The notes beneath the pieces are model-generated. The model had not been told where the DNA came from. It saw nothing but the letters and a program-made list of their open reading frames with translations, and made no database searches. From Agrostemma githago (lineage: Eukaryota > Streptophyta > Magnoliopsida > Caryophyllales > Caryophyllaceae), in NCBI GenBank assembly GCA_958450325.1, contig OY288247.1, positions 15,490,429 to 15,554,428 on the forward strand: a stretch of 64,000 nt of DNA. Direction: 5' to 3'. Shown here one piece after another: positions 45,612 to 55,691 of this stretch (positions within the stretch are counted from its first letter, which is position 1; every line of letters begins with the position of its first letter). The position numbers and the translations under genes were made by a program.

Positions 45612-48600
45612 TTATGGGTAGTAGCGCTTCAGCTGGTCCAAGTTGGTTGGGTTGACGAATTCGTTCCCGTCCAAGTCTGTCAGCATCACCGCTCCTCCTG
45701 ATAGGACTTTCTTGACTAAGTATGGCCCAGCCCAGTTGGGTTTGAATTTACCCCTTGGGTCAACCGGTAGTAAGGCACGAACCGATTTTAGGACCAGATC
45801 CCCTTCCTTGATGTTCCTGGGCCTAACCCGTTTGTTGAAAGCCCGTTGGATCCTTTTTTGATATATTTGAATGTTGTTGAGAGCCCGGGATCGCAGTTCG
45901 TCCAAAAGGACTAGCGAATCGTATCGGGCTTGGACCCAATCTGCCTCAGGTACTTGGCTTTCAAGTAGGATCCTAAGGGATGGCACCTCTAGCTCGACTG
46001 GTTGGACCGCCTCCATTCCGTATGTCAAGTAATACGGGGTTGCCCCGGTCGCGGTGCGGATTGAGGTTCGATATCCCCATAGGGCAAAAGGTATTTTGTC
46101 GGGCCAGTCCCGGTAATTTTCAGCCATCTTTTTAAGTATGGTGACAATTGTTTTATTGGCCGCTTCTACCGCTCCGTTTGTTTGAGGTCGGTAAGGCGAA
46201 GATGTATGCCTTTGAATTTTGTATTTTGCCAGCAATGCGGCAGTTTCAGCTTGGAAGTGGGTCCCGTGATCGCTGATGAACTCGTGAGGGATCCCATACC
46301 GACATATTATTTTATTTTGGATAAATTTGGCCACGTGCTTGGCGTTCAAGACACGGTATGACTCGGCTTCGACCCATTTGGTGAAGTAGTCGATGGCCAC
46401 CAAGATGAAGCAATGACCTCCCGTCCCGGAAGGATGCACCTTTCCAATTATGTCAATACCCCATGTCGAAAATGGCCATGGTGATGTCATGGTATATAAT
46501 AGGGAAGATGGCATATGTTGTACATTGGCGAAGATCTGACAGTTATGGCAGTGTTTGACATACAACTGACAGTCTGTTTCCATGGTGTTCCAATAGTACC
46601 CGAGCCTCATGATCTTTCGGGCTAGCATATGGGCGTTCATATGCGGGCCGTTTTCACCATCATGGACCTCGGTCATGACCTTTTCGGCCTGTATTTTGTC
46701 GATGCATAGGAGTAGAGCCCCCTGTGCCGTCTTTTTGTACAATTGCCCGTCGTCAGTTCGAACAAATTGGGTTGCTAATCTTCGTAGGGCCTTTTTGGCC
46801 CGATTTTCAGCTTCCGGGGGGTATTCTCCCGTTGCCAAGTAGGTTAGGACGGTTTGATACCATGGTTCCGGGTCAGTTATCTCGATATCCTGAATGGCGT
46901 GGATGTAGGCTGGCTCGGACCGTCTTTCGACACAGATTGGCATGCTGGTCAGGTGATCCGGGATGTTCAGTAAAGATGCTAGCTTGGAAAGTGCATCTGC
47001 GAACTGATTCTCTTCCCGGGGCAGATAAATGTATTCTACCTTTTGAAATTGTTTTTCTAGAACCCTTACCCGTGCTTGGTAAGCCACGAGATTGGCGTTC
47101 CGAGTTTTCCATTTTTGGAGTGCTTGATTGATGACTAATGATGAATCACCGTGGACCCGGAGGTTTGTTACCCCTAAATCAGCGGCGGCTTGCAACCCGT
47201 GAATGCATGCTTCGTATTCGGCTGCGTTATTGGTCACGTCGAAGTCTAACTTGATGGATAAGGGAGTGTGTTCCCCTCGGGGTGAAATTAACAGGATTCC
47301 GACCCCGAACCCTCGGAAGTTGGATGCCCCATCGAAATATAGATCCCATACTTCCGTGTCTGTATGGAATATGTCTTCATCGGGAAAGGCCCATGTATCG
47401 GTGTGGCCTTCTTCGGATATTGGGCTGTCAGCGAGGAACTCGGCAACTACCCGGCCTTTGATGGCTTTTAATGGTACAAATTTGAGGTCGAACTCGGATA
47501 ACATTAAGGTCCATCTTGATATCCTACCGTTGAGGATGGGCTTCTCAAACAAGTATTTGATGGGATCCATTTTGGATAACACATGTACCTCGTGACTGAG
47601 CATGTAATGTCGGAGCTTTTTAGTGGCCCAAACCAATGCTAGGCACGTCTTTTCGAGCATTGTATATTTGCACTCATATTCGAGGAACTTTTTACTGATG
47701 TAGTAAATAGCCCGTTCTTCTGAATCGACTGTCTGGGCCAGCATAGCCCCCATGGCCGTCTCTGTCGTCGTTAGGTATAACGACAATGGCAGACCGTGTT
47801 GAGGTGGCATTAATACCGGCGGAGCAGACAGCATCTCCTTGATCTTGTCAAAAGCCGCTTGACATTTGCCGTCCCATAGCACCCGTTCTCCGATTTTTAG
47901 CTTTTTGAAGATGGGTTCGCATACCATGGTTAGTTTTGAAATGAACCGGCTGATGTATTGGACTTTTCCGAGAAACCCCCTTATTTCCTTTTCGGTCTTG
48001 GGTGGTTGCATCTCGGTGATGGCTTTGATTTTAGCTGGGTCGACCTCGATGCCGCGTTGGCTAACGATATGGCCCAGTAATTTGCCCGACGTTACCCCAA
48101 AACTGCATTTTTGTGGGTTCAGCCTCATGTTGTATTTACGTAGCCGGGTGAAGAACTTTCTTAGGGCTGAAATGTGCCCGCTTCTGTCCTTAGATTTGAC
48201 GATCATGTCGTCCACGTAGACCTCCACTTCTTTATGCATCATGTCGTGGAGCAAAGTAGTGGCAGTCCGTTGATAAGTGGCCCCGGCGTTGATAAGCCCA
48301 AATGGCATGACAGTGTAACAGTAAGTACCCCAAGGTGTAATGAAGGTGGTCTTACCCATGTCCTCTTCTGCCATCTTAATCTGATTGTACCCGGCATACC
48401 CGTCCATGAACGATAGAAGGGCATGATCGGCCGTATTATCCACCAGTATGTCGATGTGTGGTAACGGAAAATCGTCTTTTGGGCTTGCCTTGTTGAGATC
48501 CCGGAAGTCCACGCAAACCCGCACCTTGCCGTCCTTCTTGGGTACCGGCACGATGTTTGCAACCCAGTCTGGATATTCAGACACTTGTATAAAGCCTGCT

Positions 48601-51600
48601 TTGAATTGTTTATCGACCTCTTCCTTGACTTTAAGAGACCATTCGGGCTTCATTCTTCTGAGTTTTTGCTTTACCGGCTTGCACCCATCTTTGATGGGTA
48701 TTCGGTGTTCAGCTATTTCCCGGTCTATACCCGGCATGTCCTTGTAGGACCATGCAAAGACATCTTTGAATTCCTGGAGGAGGTCTGCGAATTGTTTTCT
48801 CTCCTCTGGATCTAAAGATAGGCCCAATTTAAGCATCTGAGGCTCTAAAGTGGTTCCCACATTGATGGACTCGGTTTCTTCAATTACCGGATCTCGGGAT
48901 TCCCTTTGCTCGAGCTGCTCGACCAGATGTTGAGGTAGGGGTACCTGTTCGTCGGGTTTCTCAATGTCATTGCACATAAAATTTTTGAAATTGAGAAAAT
49001 TTTGGAAATAAGACAAGTCGTAAGCAGAACGGTGTTCGTTATTATTATTGATGGTAAATTTTGAAAATAGCTCGAATAGAGCTGCCATCTGATCATTGGT
49101 CAGAGGCGGGATAGGGAGAGGTCTTGGGACAGGCCCCAAGACCTCAGTGGATAAGGGAAGAGGGGTTTCAGACTCGACTTTAGCACCAGACCCTCTAGAC
49201 TCGGACTCAGACTCCGACTCTGACTCTGACTCAGACTCGGTATCCGGCATGTCTCCCTCGCCGGTGGTCAGCTTGTAGACCCGTCCTTGACTGTCAGTCC
49301 ATTTTATGGTCTTCCTCCAGGCCCTCGTCTCGGTGTTGGCGCCGACCTCGGTGATTAATTTGGTTGGGTCAAACCGATCGCTGCGAAGGATCAAGTTGAC
49401 CAGGTCGTCTTTTGGAGGAGGAATGGCCTTGTCTTCCCCGAATAAGAGCCCCAGCACGGGCTCGGAGTTGCTTTCGCCTTCCTTTGATTCGGACTGGACA
49501 ATGGTGAATATATCATCAGGGATGAAATTGCATTCCCGAGCCTTTTTGGTCTCGGGATATGTGATGGTGGGTTGGTAAAGGCCCACTTGGATAGCTCCGA
49601 AGACTGGAGTGACGAAGTAATCCGTTAGCTTCAGGCTATACGGGCTTATGTAAGTACCCTTGATAATGTCGATGGCCTTGTGAACACCGGCCCGAACCAC
49701 GTTCTCCGGGCTTATCGCATACCCCAATCCGAAATGTGACTCGCCATCATTTAAGACCTCGATAATCTTCCCAGCTGGAAGATATGGCCTTGAGGTTATC
49801 CCGGGTAGGTAACCCAGATTTTGTAGCATCGTGTCGATGCTAGTTGTGAAGTAGGGCCTAAAGAGATATTCTTCTTCGATCATGCCCACGAAATCGAATC
49901 CTCGTAGGTCGGCCCGGCCCGTAGCGTTGCAGCTTGCTACGGTAATTGGGGTCGCCTCCAGCGTGATGATACCGTCTTTGAGGGGCATCTTGACTTTTCG
50001 TTGGAGGGTAGATGACACGGCCTTAACTGCGTGGATCCAAGGCCTTCCCAGCAAGAGATTGAATGATGAGGTGACATCTATCACCTGAAACTCCAATTCC
50101 TTTTCGATTGGGCCCGTTATGATCTTCAATTTCACGGCCCCGGCGACAGGTTTTGGGCTTCCGTCGAAAGCCTGGATAGTCTGCGCCGTTGGAAGGTAAT
50201 CGGCATCGGTGATGCCGAGTGCTTTTGCGGTCCTTAGGGGAAGGACATTCACGGCTGATCCATCATCGATAAGGGTCATCGGGAGATATTTACCCTTGCA
50301 GATGACCGTGATGTACAGGGCCAGATTGTGATTGGGCCCGAATGGTGGCAGATCAGCTTCAGATAAGGTTATGAGTGGGCCTTCTTCTTTGGATTTGCCC
50401 TTAAGGTAGGGCATGATGGTGGCTACCATTTCAGCAGGGGTAGCCTCTGAATCAACCTTGATTTCATCGAGAGCCTTAGTCAGTGCTTCCCGATGAGCTT
50501 GTGAGCTAACCAATAGTTGCCATATGGTTAGATCGGCTCGGACCCTCTTCATTTGTTGGACCAGAGCCGTGTCTGGGCTTGGTTCTTCGAGGGCAGGCTC
50601 CGTCCTGGCAGGTTCAGTGACGGATATAGGGGTGGAACGCCCAGCCGCGGCGAGATGAGTGGTGGCTAAAGCTTTGGACTTAGCCTGTCGGACCTCTTCA
50701 AGGGTGATGGGGACAGCTTCCCCTTTGGTTAAGTATACATCATCCTCATCGTCGAACCATATCCCGTTGACTTGTGGGATATAGGGGGAGATGAGGTGAG
50801 AACAGTCAATTACCTCACCGGTGAAGATAGCATGAGCGCTGAATGGGTTTTCTTTGTTGCTCGGCTTGTCTCCGGGCAACGGGATTTTCCCGCTCTCGAT
50901 AAGGTCCTGGATCAGGTGTTTTAATCTCCAACATTTTTCAGTATCATGCCCGTTACCCCGGTGATACTGACAATAGGCCTGGGCATTGTATGTTTTGGGC
51001 CTCTTTTCCACTGGGGGTTCTGCAGTTGGGCCTATCGGTTGGATTAGGCCCTTTGAGGATAGCCTTTGTAAGGCATAAGTATAGGTAGTCCCTATATCTG
51101 TGAATACCCGATTTGGTGTATTCTTTTTAGATGAGGTATCGAGCAAGTTTACCTCGTCGAAGATGCTGCGAGCTGCGGCTGTGGGTGTGGGCTTGATTGT
51201 GGATGAACTTGCCCCTTGATACCCTTTGGTGGAGGCCTTAGTCAGGCTCTCCAACCTCAAATCATCTTCGATCCTTGTGCCCATTTCAGTAAGGACAGCA
51301 AAGTTTGGGATAATAGCATACCGGAGATGGACCCGGTAGGATGGGAGTAGATTTTTGACGAAGGCTTCCACTAGGGCCTTCTCGCCGGGCTTGTCGACCA
51401 GCTTCACACTCTCAGCCCTCCACCTTTGCAGATATTTTGTGAACCCTTCTTTGGGCTCCTGGGCCATTACCTCCAGAGTACGCATTGTAGTCTGGATTTC
51501 AGTGTTATCGGCGTAGTTCCGAGCGAATTCAGTCGCCACATCATCCCAAGTCTTGTACTTCTTGGGGTCGAGCCTGTAGAACCAGGCTCTGGGGTGCTTT

Positions 51601-51995
51601 TCCAAGGAGGAAGGGAATAGGTGCTTGAACATGGTGGACTTTACCCCTTTAACCGCCATGAAGTCTTTGAAGGCCCGGATGTGATGGACCGGGTCTTCGG
51701 TACCCTCAAACATAGGAATTCCCGTCAAGTTGAGGTTGGCCGGTAGCTCATCATTCAAAGGTGAATAAATGCGAGCATTTTCGGAGTGGATCGAGTTGCT
51801 TGTTGACAAGTGGACTTGCTCCTCGAGCCTGCGAACGACACTGACCAATTCGGCTATGGGCCCAGCGGAATCAGCTCCTTCAACTGGGACTGTCTTCTCC
51901 ACAGTACTCAGGCGGGTGTCCAAAGTTGCTTGGTTAGCGAGGATGGAGGTCAGTTGAGTCTCGATCTTAGCTAAGGCATTTTTCAATTCGTCCAT
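45612..51995 (-). CDS. gag-pol: Tat gag-pol polyprotein
   Basis: One intact 2127-codon frame. Gag capsid domain at about 100-230; variant zinc knuckle C-x2-H-x4-H-x4-C at 342-355 (CQYHRGNGHDTEKC); aspartic protease with IDDGSA (Asp577/578); an acidic Glu-Ser linker at about 915-930; reverse transcriptase at about 1110-1290 with YVDDM at 1260; a gypsy RNase H at about 1400-1500 whose first catalytic Asp is replaced (LYLTTTE); a second, archaeal-type RNase H at about 1550-1680 (FDGAS, Asp1555; NNAAEYEA; HGDSSLV); integrase with zinc-binding HHCC, catalytic Asp1848, Asp1909, Glu1944 (D-35-E) and a C-terminal GPY motif (NWAGPYLV). It makes the particle, copies the RNA and integrates the DNA. No frame defect is seen. 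Confidence 0.97.
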   Translation of the reverse strand: MDELKNALAKIETQLTSILANQATLDTRLSTVEKTVPVEGADSAGPIAELVSVVRRLEEQVHLSTSNSIHSENARIYSPLNDELPANLNLTGIPMFEGTEDPVHHIRAFKDFMAVKGVKSTMFKHLFPSSLEKHPRAWFYRLDPKKYKTWDDVATEFARNYADNTEIQTTMRTLEVMAQEPKEGFTKYLQRWRAESVKLVDKPGEKALVEAFVKNLLPSYRVHLRYAIIPNFAVLTEMGTRIEDDLRLESLTKASTKGYQGASSSTIKPTPTAAARSIFDEVNLLDTSSKKNTPNRVFTDIGTTYTYALQRLSSKGLIQPIGPTAEPPVEKRPKTYNAQAYCQYHRGNGHDTEKCWRLKHLIQDLIESGKIPLPGDKPSNKENPFSAHAIFTGEVIDCSHLISPYIPQVNGIWFDDEDDVYLTKGEAVPITLEEVRQAKSKALATTHLAAAGRSTPISVTEPARTEPALEEPSPDTALVQQMKRVRADLTIWQLLVSSQAHREALTKALDEIKVDSEATPAEMVATIMPYLKGKSKEEGPLITLSEADLPPFGPNHNLALYITVICKGKYLPMTLIDDGSAVNVLPLRTAKALGITDADYLPTAQTIQAFDGSPKPVAGAVKLKIITGPIEKELEFQVIDVTSSFNLLLGRPWIHAVKAVSSTLQRKVKMPLKDGIITLEATPITVASCNATGRADLRGFDFVGMIEEEYLFRPYFTTSIDTMLQNLGYLPGITSRPYLPAGKIIEVLNDGESHFGLGYAISPENVVRAGVHKAIDIIKGTYISPYSLKLTDYFVTPVFGAIQVGLYQPTITYPETKKARECNFIPDDIFTIVQSESKEGESNSEPVLGLLFGEDKAIPPPKDDLVNLILRSDRFDPTKLITEVGANTETRAWRKTIKWTDSQGRVYKLTTGEGDMPDTESESESESESESESRGSGAKVESETPLPLSTEVLGPVPRPLPIPPLTNDQMAALFELFSKFTINNNNEHRSAYDLSYFQNFLNFKNFMCNDIEKPDEQVPLPQHLVEQLEQRESRDPVIEETESINVGTTLEPQMLKLGLSLDPEERKQFADLLQEFKDVFAWSYKDMPGIDREIAEHRIPIKDGCKPVKQKLRRMKPEWSLKVKEEVDKQFKAGFIQVSEYPDWVANIVPVPKKDGKVRVCVDFRDLNKASPKDDFPLPHIDILVDNTADHALLSFMDGYAGYNQIKMAEEDMGKTTFITPWGTYCYTVMPFGLINAGATYQRTATTLLHDMMHKEVEVYVDDMIVKSKDRSGHISALRKFFTRLRKYNMRLNPQKCSFGVTSGKLLGHIVSQRGIEVDPAKIKAITEMQPPKTEKEIRGFLGKVQYISRFISKLTMVCEPIFKKLKIGERVLWDGKCQAAFDKIKEMLSAPPVLMPPQHGLPLSLYLTTTETAMGAMLAQTVDSEERAIYYISKKFLEYECKYTMLEKTCLALVWATKKLRHYMLSHEVHVLSKMDPIKYLFEKPILNGRISRWTLMLSEFDLKFVPLKAIKGRVVAEFLADSPISEEGHTDTWAFPDEDIFHTDTEVWDLYFDGASNFRGFGVGILLISPRGEHTPLSIKLDFDVTNNAAEYEACIHGLQAAADLGVTNLRVHGDSSLVINQALQKWKTRNANLVAYQARVRVLEKQFQKVEYIYLPREENQFADALSKLASLLNIPDHLTSMPICVERRSEPAYIHAIQDIEITDPEPWYQTVLTYLATGEYPPEAENRAKKALRRLATQFVRTDDGQLYKKTAQGALLLCIDKIQAEKVMTEVHDGENGPHMNAHMLARKIMRLGYYWNTMETDCQLYVKHCHNCQIFANVQHMPSSLLYTMTSPWPFSTWGIDIIGKVHPSGTGGHCFILVAIDYFTKWVEAESYRVLNAKHVAKFIQNKIICRYGIPHEFISDHGTHFQAETAALLAKYKIQRHTSSPYRPQTNGAVEAANKTIVTILKKMAENYRDWPDKIPFALWGYRTSIRTATGATPYYLTYGMEAVQPVELEVPSLRILLESQVPEADWVQARYDSLVLLDELRSRALNNIQIYQKRIQRAFNKRVRPRNIKEGDLVLKSVRALLPVDPRGKFKPNWAGPYLVKKVLSGGAVMLTDLDGNEFVNPTNLDQLKRYYP

Positions 51996-53050
51996 CTTGC
52001 GTTGATGTCGGGTTGTGGCTGGCCTGTCTGTAAGAACACCACGTAATCAGAAACTAGCCCAGAAATCCCGGAATAGAAAGTTCATCCCAAACGAGACTAA
52101 AAAGGGAAACGACTCGAGAAAGACACCTAGACAGATGATTCGTGAAGTGTGGGCCTCCCTTAGGATTCGGCAAGTGGGCCTAGTCCTGTTCGAAGGGAGG
52201 TTCACACGGGACATCCCCAGACTTTTGACTCGATCGTGTTGACGGGCCCTCCTTTGTAGGGGTTTGTCCTACGTAGGTGGGCCTTGCCTTAGTCTAATAA
52301 GGCGGACCGGGAAAGGGAAGAAACTCGTGATGTAAGATCGACGGAGTTTCGACGCTACGGACCTTGACAACTTAAGACATGACCCGACACTGCTAAATAC
52401 GGGAAGTCCTAGAAGAGGAAGGTTTTGAAAATTGATTGATTTTGAAAAAGGACCGAGTGGACTCGGTGAATGGCCCAAATTTCCGAAAAAGAGGACGAAA
52501 AGTCATTGGGCCATGAGTTTTGAAAGTTCGAGTTTTGATTTGGGCAGCATACCGGCTAGAAAATAGGCTATTTTGAGTAAAATCATAAGTCCTAAATTCG
52601 GTATGTGTCCCGGGTTTTGAAAATTGAATATCTTGAAAAGGAGGATGTAATTTTTGAAAAGTTGATATTTTTGAAAATGACTCGGAAACCAAGTAGCACG
52701 TAGTCACACAAGCATTATAACGACGCCATGTATGCTCTACACTAAGTCTCGGTCGGTCTGAAAGGGTCTATACCAGTGTACATAGTCTAGACGTTGATCG
52801 GGACGGACTCTCTAAGTCGAATTGAGCTTAGAACATGCCGCGAAACCCACTCGAATCGACTATGGACACCTTTTGACATATCCATATTGGAATACATCAA
52901 TGGTATAGTGGGACGTCGGTCACCAGTACCGGCCCGGGAAAATATGGGTTATGCATGAACCGTAAAACTAACACGCGCATTGTATTTGTCAAACGATTTC
53001 TATTCGAGTCTCACCCTGAGGATGCCGATGGTAAGTCACGCATCAGTTTT
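51996..53050 (-). other. Tat 5' leader between the primer site and gag
   Basis: About 1.05 kb without a supported gene. It includes blocks shared with the right ends of the non-autonomous internals (cgacggagtttcgacgct near 52340) and a gaaaattg-rich degenerate repeat at 52420-52680. The shared leader may hold the packaging signal, which would explain how the non-autonomous copies moved; that is inference. Confidence 0.55.
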
Positions 53051-53068
53051 TCCCCAGCGGAGTCGCCA
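53051..53068 (-). other. Tat primer binding site, tRNA-Arg type
   Basis: On the minus strand it reads TGGCGACTCCGCTGGGGA, three bases from the 5' LTR at 53072. It is identical to the sites in the three-LTR array. Confidence 0.8.
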
Positions 53069-53872
53069 AATTGTGGACATGACATAGGTCCACCCCGACG
53101 CGGCCACGCGCGGGTTTGGGTAGGCGAATGAATCTCCATATGAAACGGATCGAATTGAAATTTAGGTCTATGTGGAGTCGCCACCGAATTTTGTGGTTAT
53201 TCGGAACCATTCGAGCCCACTCTATGTCGTAGTGGTCCGTATACAAAATACGGCCCATTTCCGATGTCAGAGTTTATTGGGCTCGTCCCTTTGCATTTGA
53301 TACCAATACCGACATTATCGGATATTGTGTATTGAATGACTCTCGTGCGCCAACGGTTTCGGGCATCCGGAAACCGAGGTTCTGAGTAAGGGGTGAGGGT
53401 ACGTGTTGGGAAGCCCACAAAGGACACCCAACCCCGCCCGCACATTAGCGGCCTCTACTAAGAATTCGAGTGACTTACAATACGCGCGCTAGTTAAACGG
53501 GAAAATGATATGCAAAGATTATTTTCCCTAAACATGCGAATTGAATTGAAACGGGTTTCTAAGTCAATTTAATGCAGCTAAGATTAACGTCAAAGTTGTA
53601 TTTTAGCATGCGGGTTCATTTAGTACAATAAACGAACAAAATTAAATTAACAAGAGAAACAACAAACGCGTTAGTAATGATATAATAATATAACGAATAA
53701 TAACGGTTTGCAAATATTGAATTGAATTGAAAAGATGCAAATATGAGGATGCATGATTTGAAAAGATAGTATACACGTGATTAATTACGCACGTGTTGAC
53801 CTAAGTCGTAAAATACTATCGAGTTTGAAAAATAGGGTAATGTACGACTCGTGTTTGAGTCGTTATGAGGGC

Positions 53873-54205
53873 ACTCGATCGAGTGGTCGATAGACTCGAT
53901 CGAGTAGGCCCTGAAAAGAGGTTTCTGTTTCGTGTTATGGGCCGTACTCGGCCGAGTTATTGGCCAACTCAGTCGAGTACGTGGTCATTCGACCGAGTCA
54001 CTGTGAGACTCGACCGAGTGAGCATTTGAAAAGTATTCTGTCCAGGTCTGGTGGCCCTACTCGACCGAGTTATTGACCAACTCGACCGAGTAGGTCTCCA
54101 CTCGATCGAGTCACTGGAAGACTCGACCGAGTAGAGGTCCTGCAGACCCTTCTGTCTCGATTTTGTGATGTCACTCGATCGAGTGACGTAGGCACTCGAC
54201 CGAGT
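53873..54205. repeat. Phased palindrome cluster, right LTR
   Basis: Copy of the 40860-41192 cluster with the same twelve positions (offset 13013 bp). Two palindromes are damaged by single transitions: ACTCAGTCGAGT at 53967 and ATTCGACCGAGT at 53987. Confidence 0.93.
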
Positions 54206-55203
54206 GGCACCTGTACGCAACCAGAAAACGCTTGCAATTGATTTGAATCGTTTAAAGTAGTCGAGACAATATAAATATTCCTCCGTGTTTGTAGTGTTAT
54301 AATTGGACAACATCTACGTTAACATCAACGGAAAATTGAACCGGCTAAATTATTTGATTTGATTTATTAGACTCGACGTACAATTACGGAATTGGCATCG
54401 GGCCTAACATATCGATACTTTGCTTAAAATACAGAAAAGGACTTGATTCCCTCGACTTTTCCGACATCGAAATAAATCCCTAAGGATTGTGATGTCGGAT
54501 CCGTGTCAGCGGGTTTCGACCCTTATTGAAATACGATATTGGTTTTTTGAAAATCGATGAGATATGCGAACAATAACGATACAAACGGTATGAAAAATAT
54601 GGTTGAAATTGACCTATCTCAATAATCGAATAACCGGGATATCGGAACGAGCGACCGTCAACGCTGTGTGCAGTACACTTGTATATTCGTGTTTCCTCAT
54701 TCCGATATCACTTATACTCGACACAAATTGATAGGTATTTTAATGCTTTGATACTAGTATAATACTATCGATATTAATGATGCAATAATAACGATAAACG
54801 AAAAAAAAGACAAAAAAACGACCCATATGGAATAGACACGACGCGAGAAAAGGAAGAGAAGGGAAGAAACGGGGTTTTGACACCCTCAACCTACATGTTC
54901 TTGTCTCGGTGCGGACTCGTAACCGTGGCTATAACACAAGAGTCTTCGAGGTTTATGAAGGTTAAGTTGTGGTGGCTCGGGTTGAATTCCTAAAACTAGG
55001 TTTAGGGTTTGCTAATGTCGATTTTTCCTAGGGTTTAGCTAGGGTTTGTAGAGGGTGTAGTATGGAATTGCTCTATGATGTGTTAGGGTTTTGATAATTG
55101 TGAAAAGTTGAATTAGGGTTGAGTTTTTATGTGTAAAAAAGATGTTGATGGTGTGCATGGGAGGGTGTTTATATAGAAGAGATTAGGGCACCCGGGCTAG
55201 GGC

Positions 55204-55306
55204 ACTCGACCGAGTAGGTAGCCAACTCGGTCGAGTGGCCCGTTATGTTAGCCGCCGGGCTCAAAGCAGGCCCACTCGATCGAGTGGATGGGTCACTCGG
55301 TCGAGT
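55204..55306. promoter_or_regulatory. Two promoter-proximal palindrome pairs, right (5') LTR
   Basis: Copies of the pairs at 42191-42293, directly upstream of the minus-strand TATA box at 55167-55176, which is the promoter of the gag-pol transcript. Confidence 0.75.
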
Positions 55307-55691
55307 GGCCTAGATGGGTCGCGCGGGTCTTGTTTGGACCTTGACCTTGATGGGTTTTGTGTTTGACTTGGACTTTTGATGATTGATGGGTTGTTTTTGT
55401 GTGTCTCGGAAACGACTTTGACCGGGGTCGACCCAATCGTGAAAAGCCGGTTTTAATTCCGGTGTCGGTTTTGGCCCGAATTAGTCTTGTTTGACTCGGA
55501 ATGATCCACTGGGCCTGGATTTGAGGTTGGTTTGGTGAGATTTGTACTCCGTAAGTGTGTTAGCCAGCGATTAATGGATTTGAGCCCGTATCCGAGCGCA
55601 TAGAAGCATGTTAGCGTCCGATCATCATCGGGTGTTTTTTGGGAAACTGCCATAGACACCTGGCAGTCAAAATGCGGGTGTCTACAACATA

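Larger units (their letters stand above)
40059..55686 (-). mobile_element. Young, apparently complete Tat-lineage (Retand/Ogre-like) Ty3/gypsy element
   Basis: 15628 bp, duplication acata at 40054-40058 and 55687-55691, inserted into the copia reverse transcriptase. It has two 2615-bp LTRs of equal length with about five differences by eye, a tRNA-Arg-type primer site (53051-53068), a polypurine tract (from 42674), a single intact gag-pol and an antisense PMD gene between pol and the 3' LTR. Long LTRs, a second archaeal-type RNase H, the tRNA-Arg primer and an extra antisense frame are Tat features from general knowledge. Confidence 0.95.
53072..55686 (-). mobile_element. Tat 5' LTR
   Basis: 2615 bp, almost identical to 40059-42673. 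Differences seen by eye lie near 53929, 53971, 53987, 54261 and 55393. Two of these fall inside palindromes. TATA box at 55167-55176. It is followed by the duplication acata. Confidence 0.97.

Noticed and set aside
53043..53258. Short frames repeated at every Tat LTR start (for example 3714, 11212, 18782, 40000, 53043)
   Set aside because: They begin in the primer site or LTR end and recur because the LTR is repeated. No protein family was recognised.
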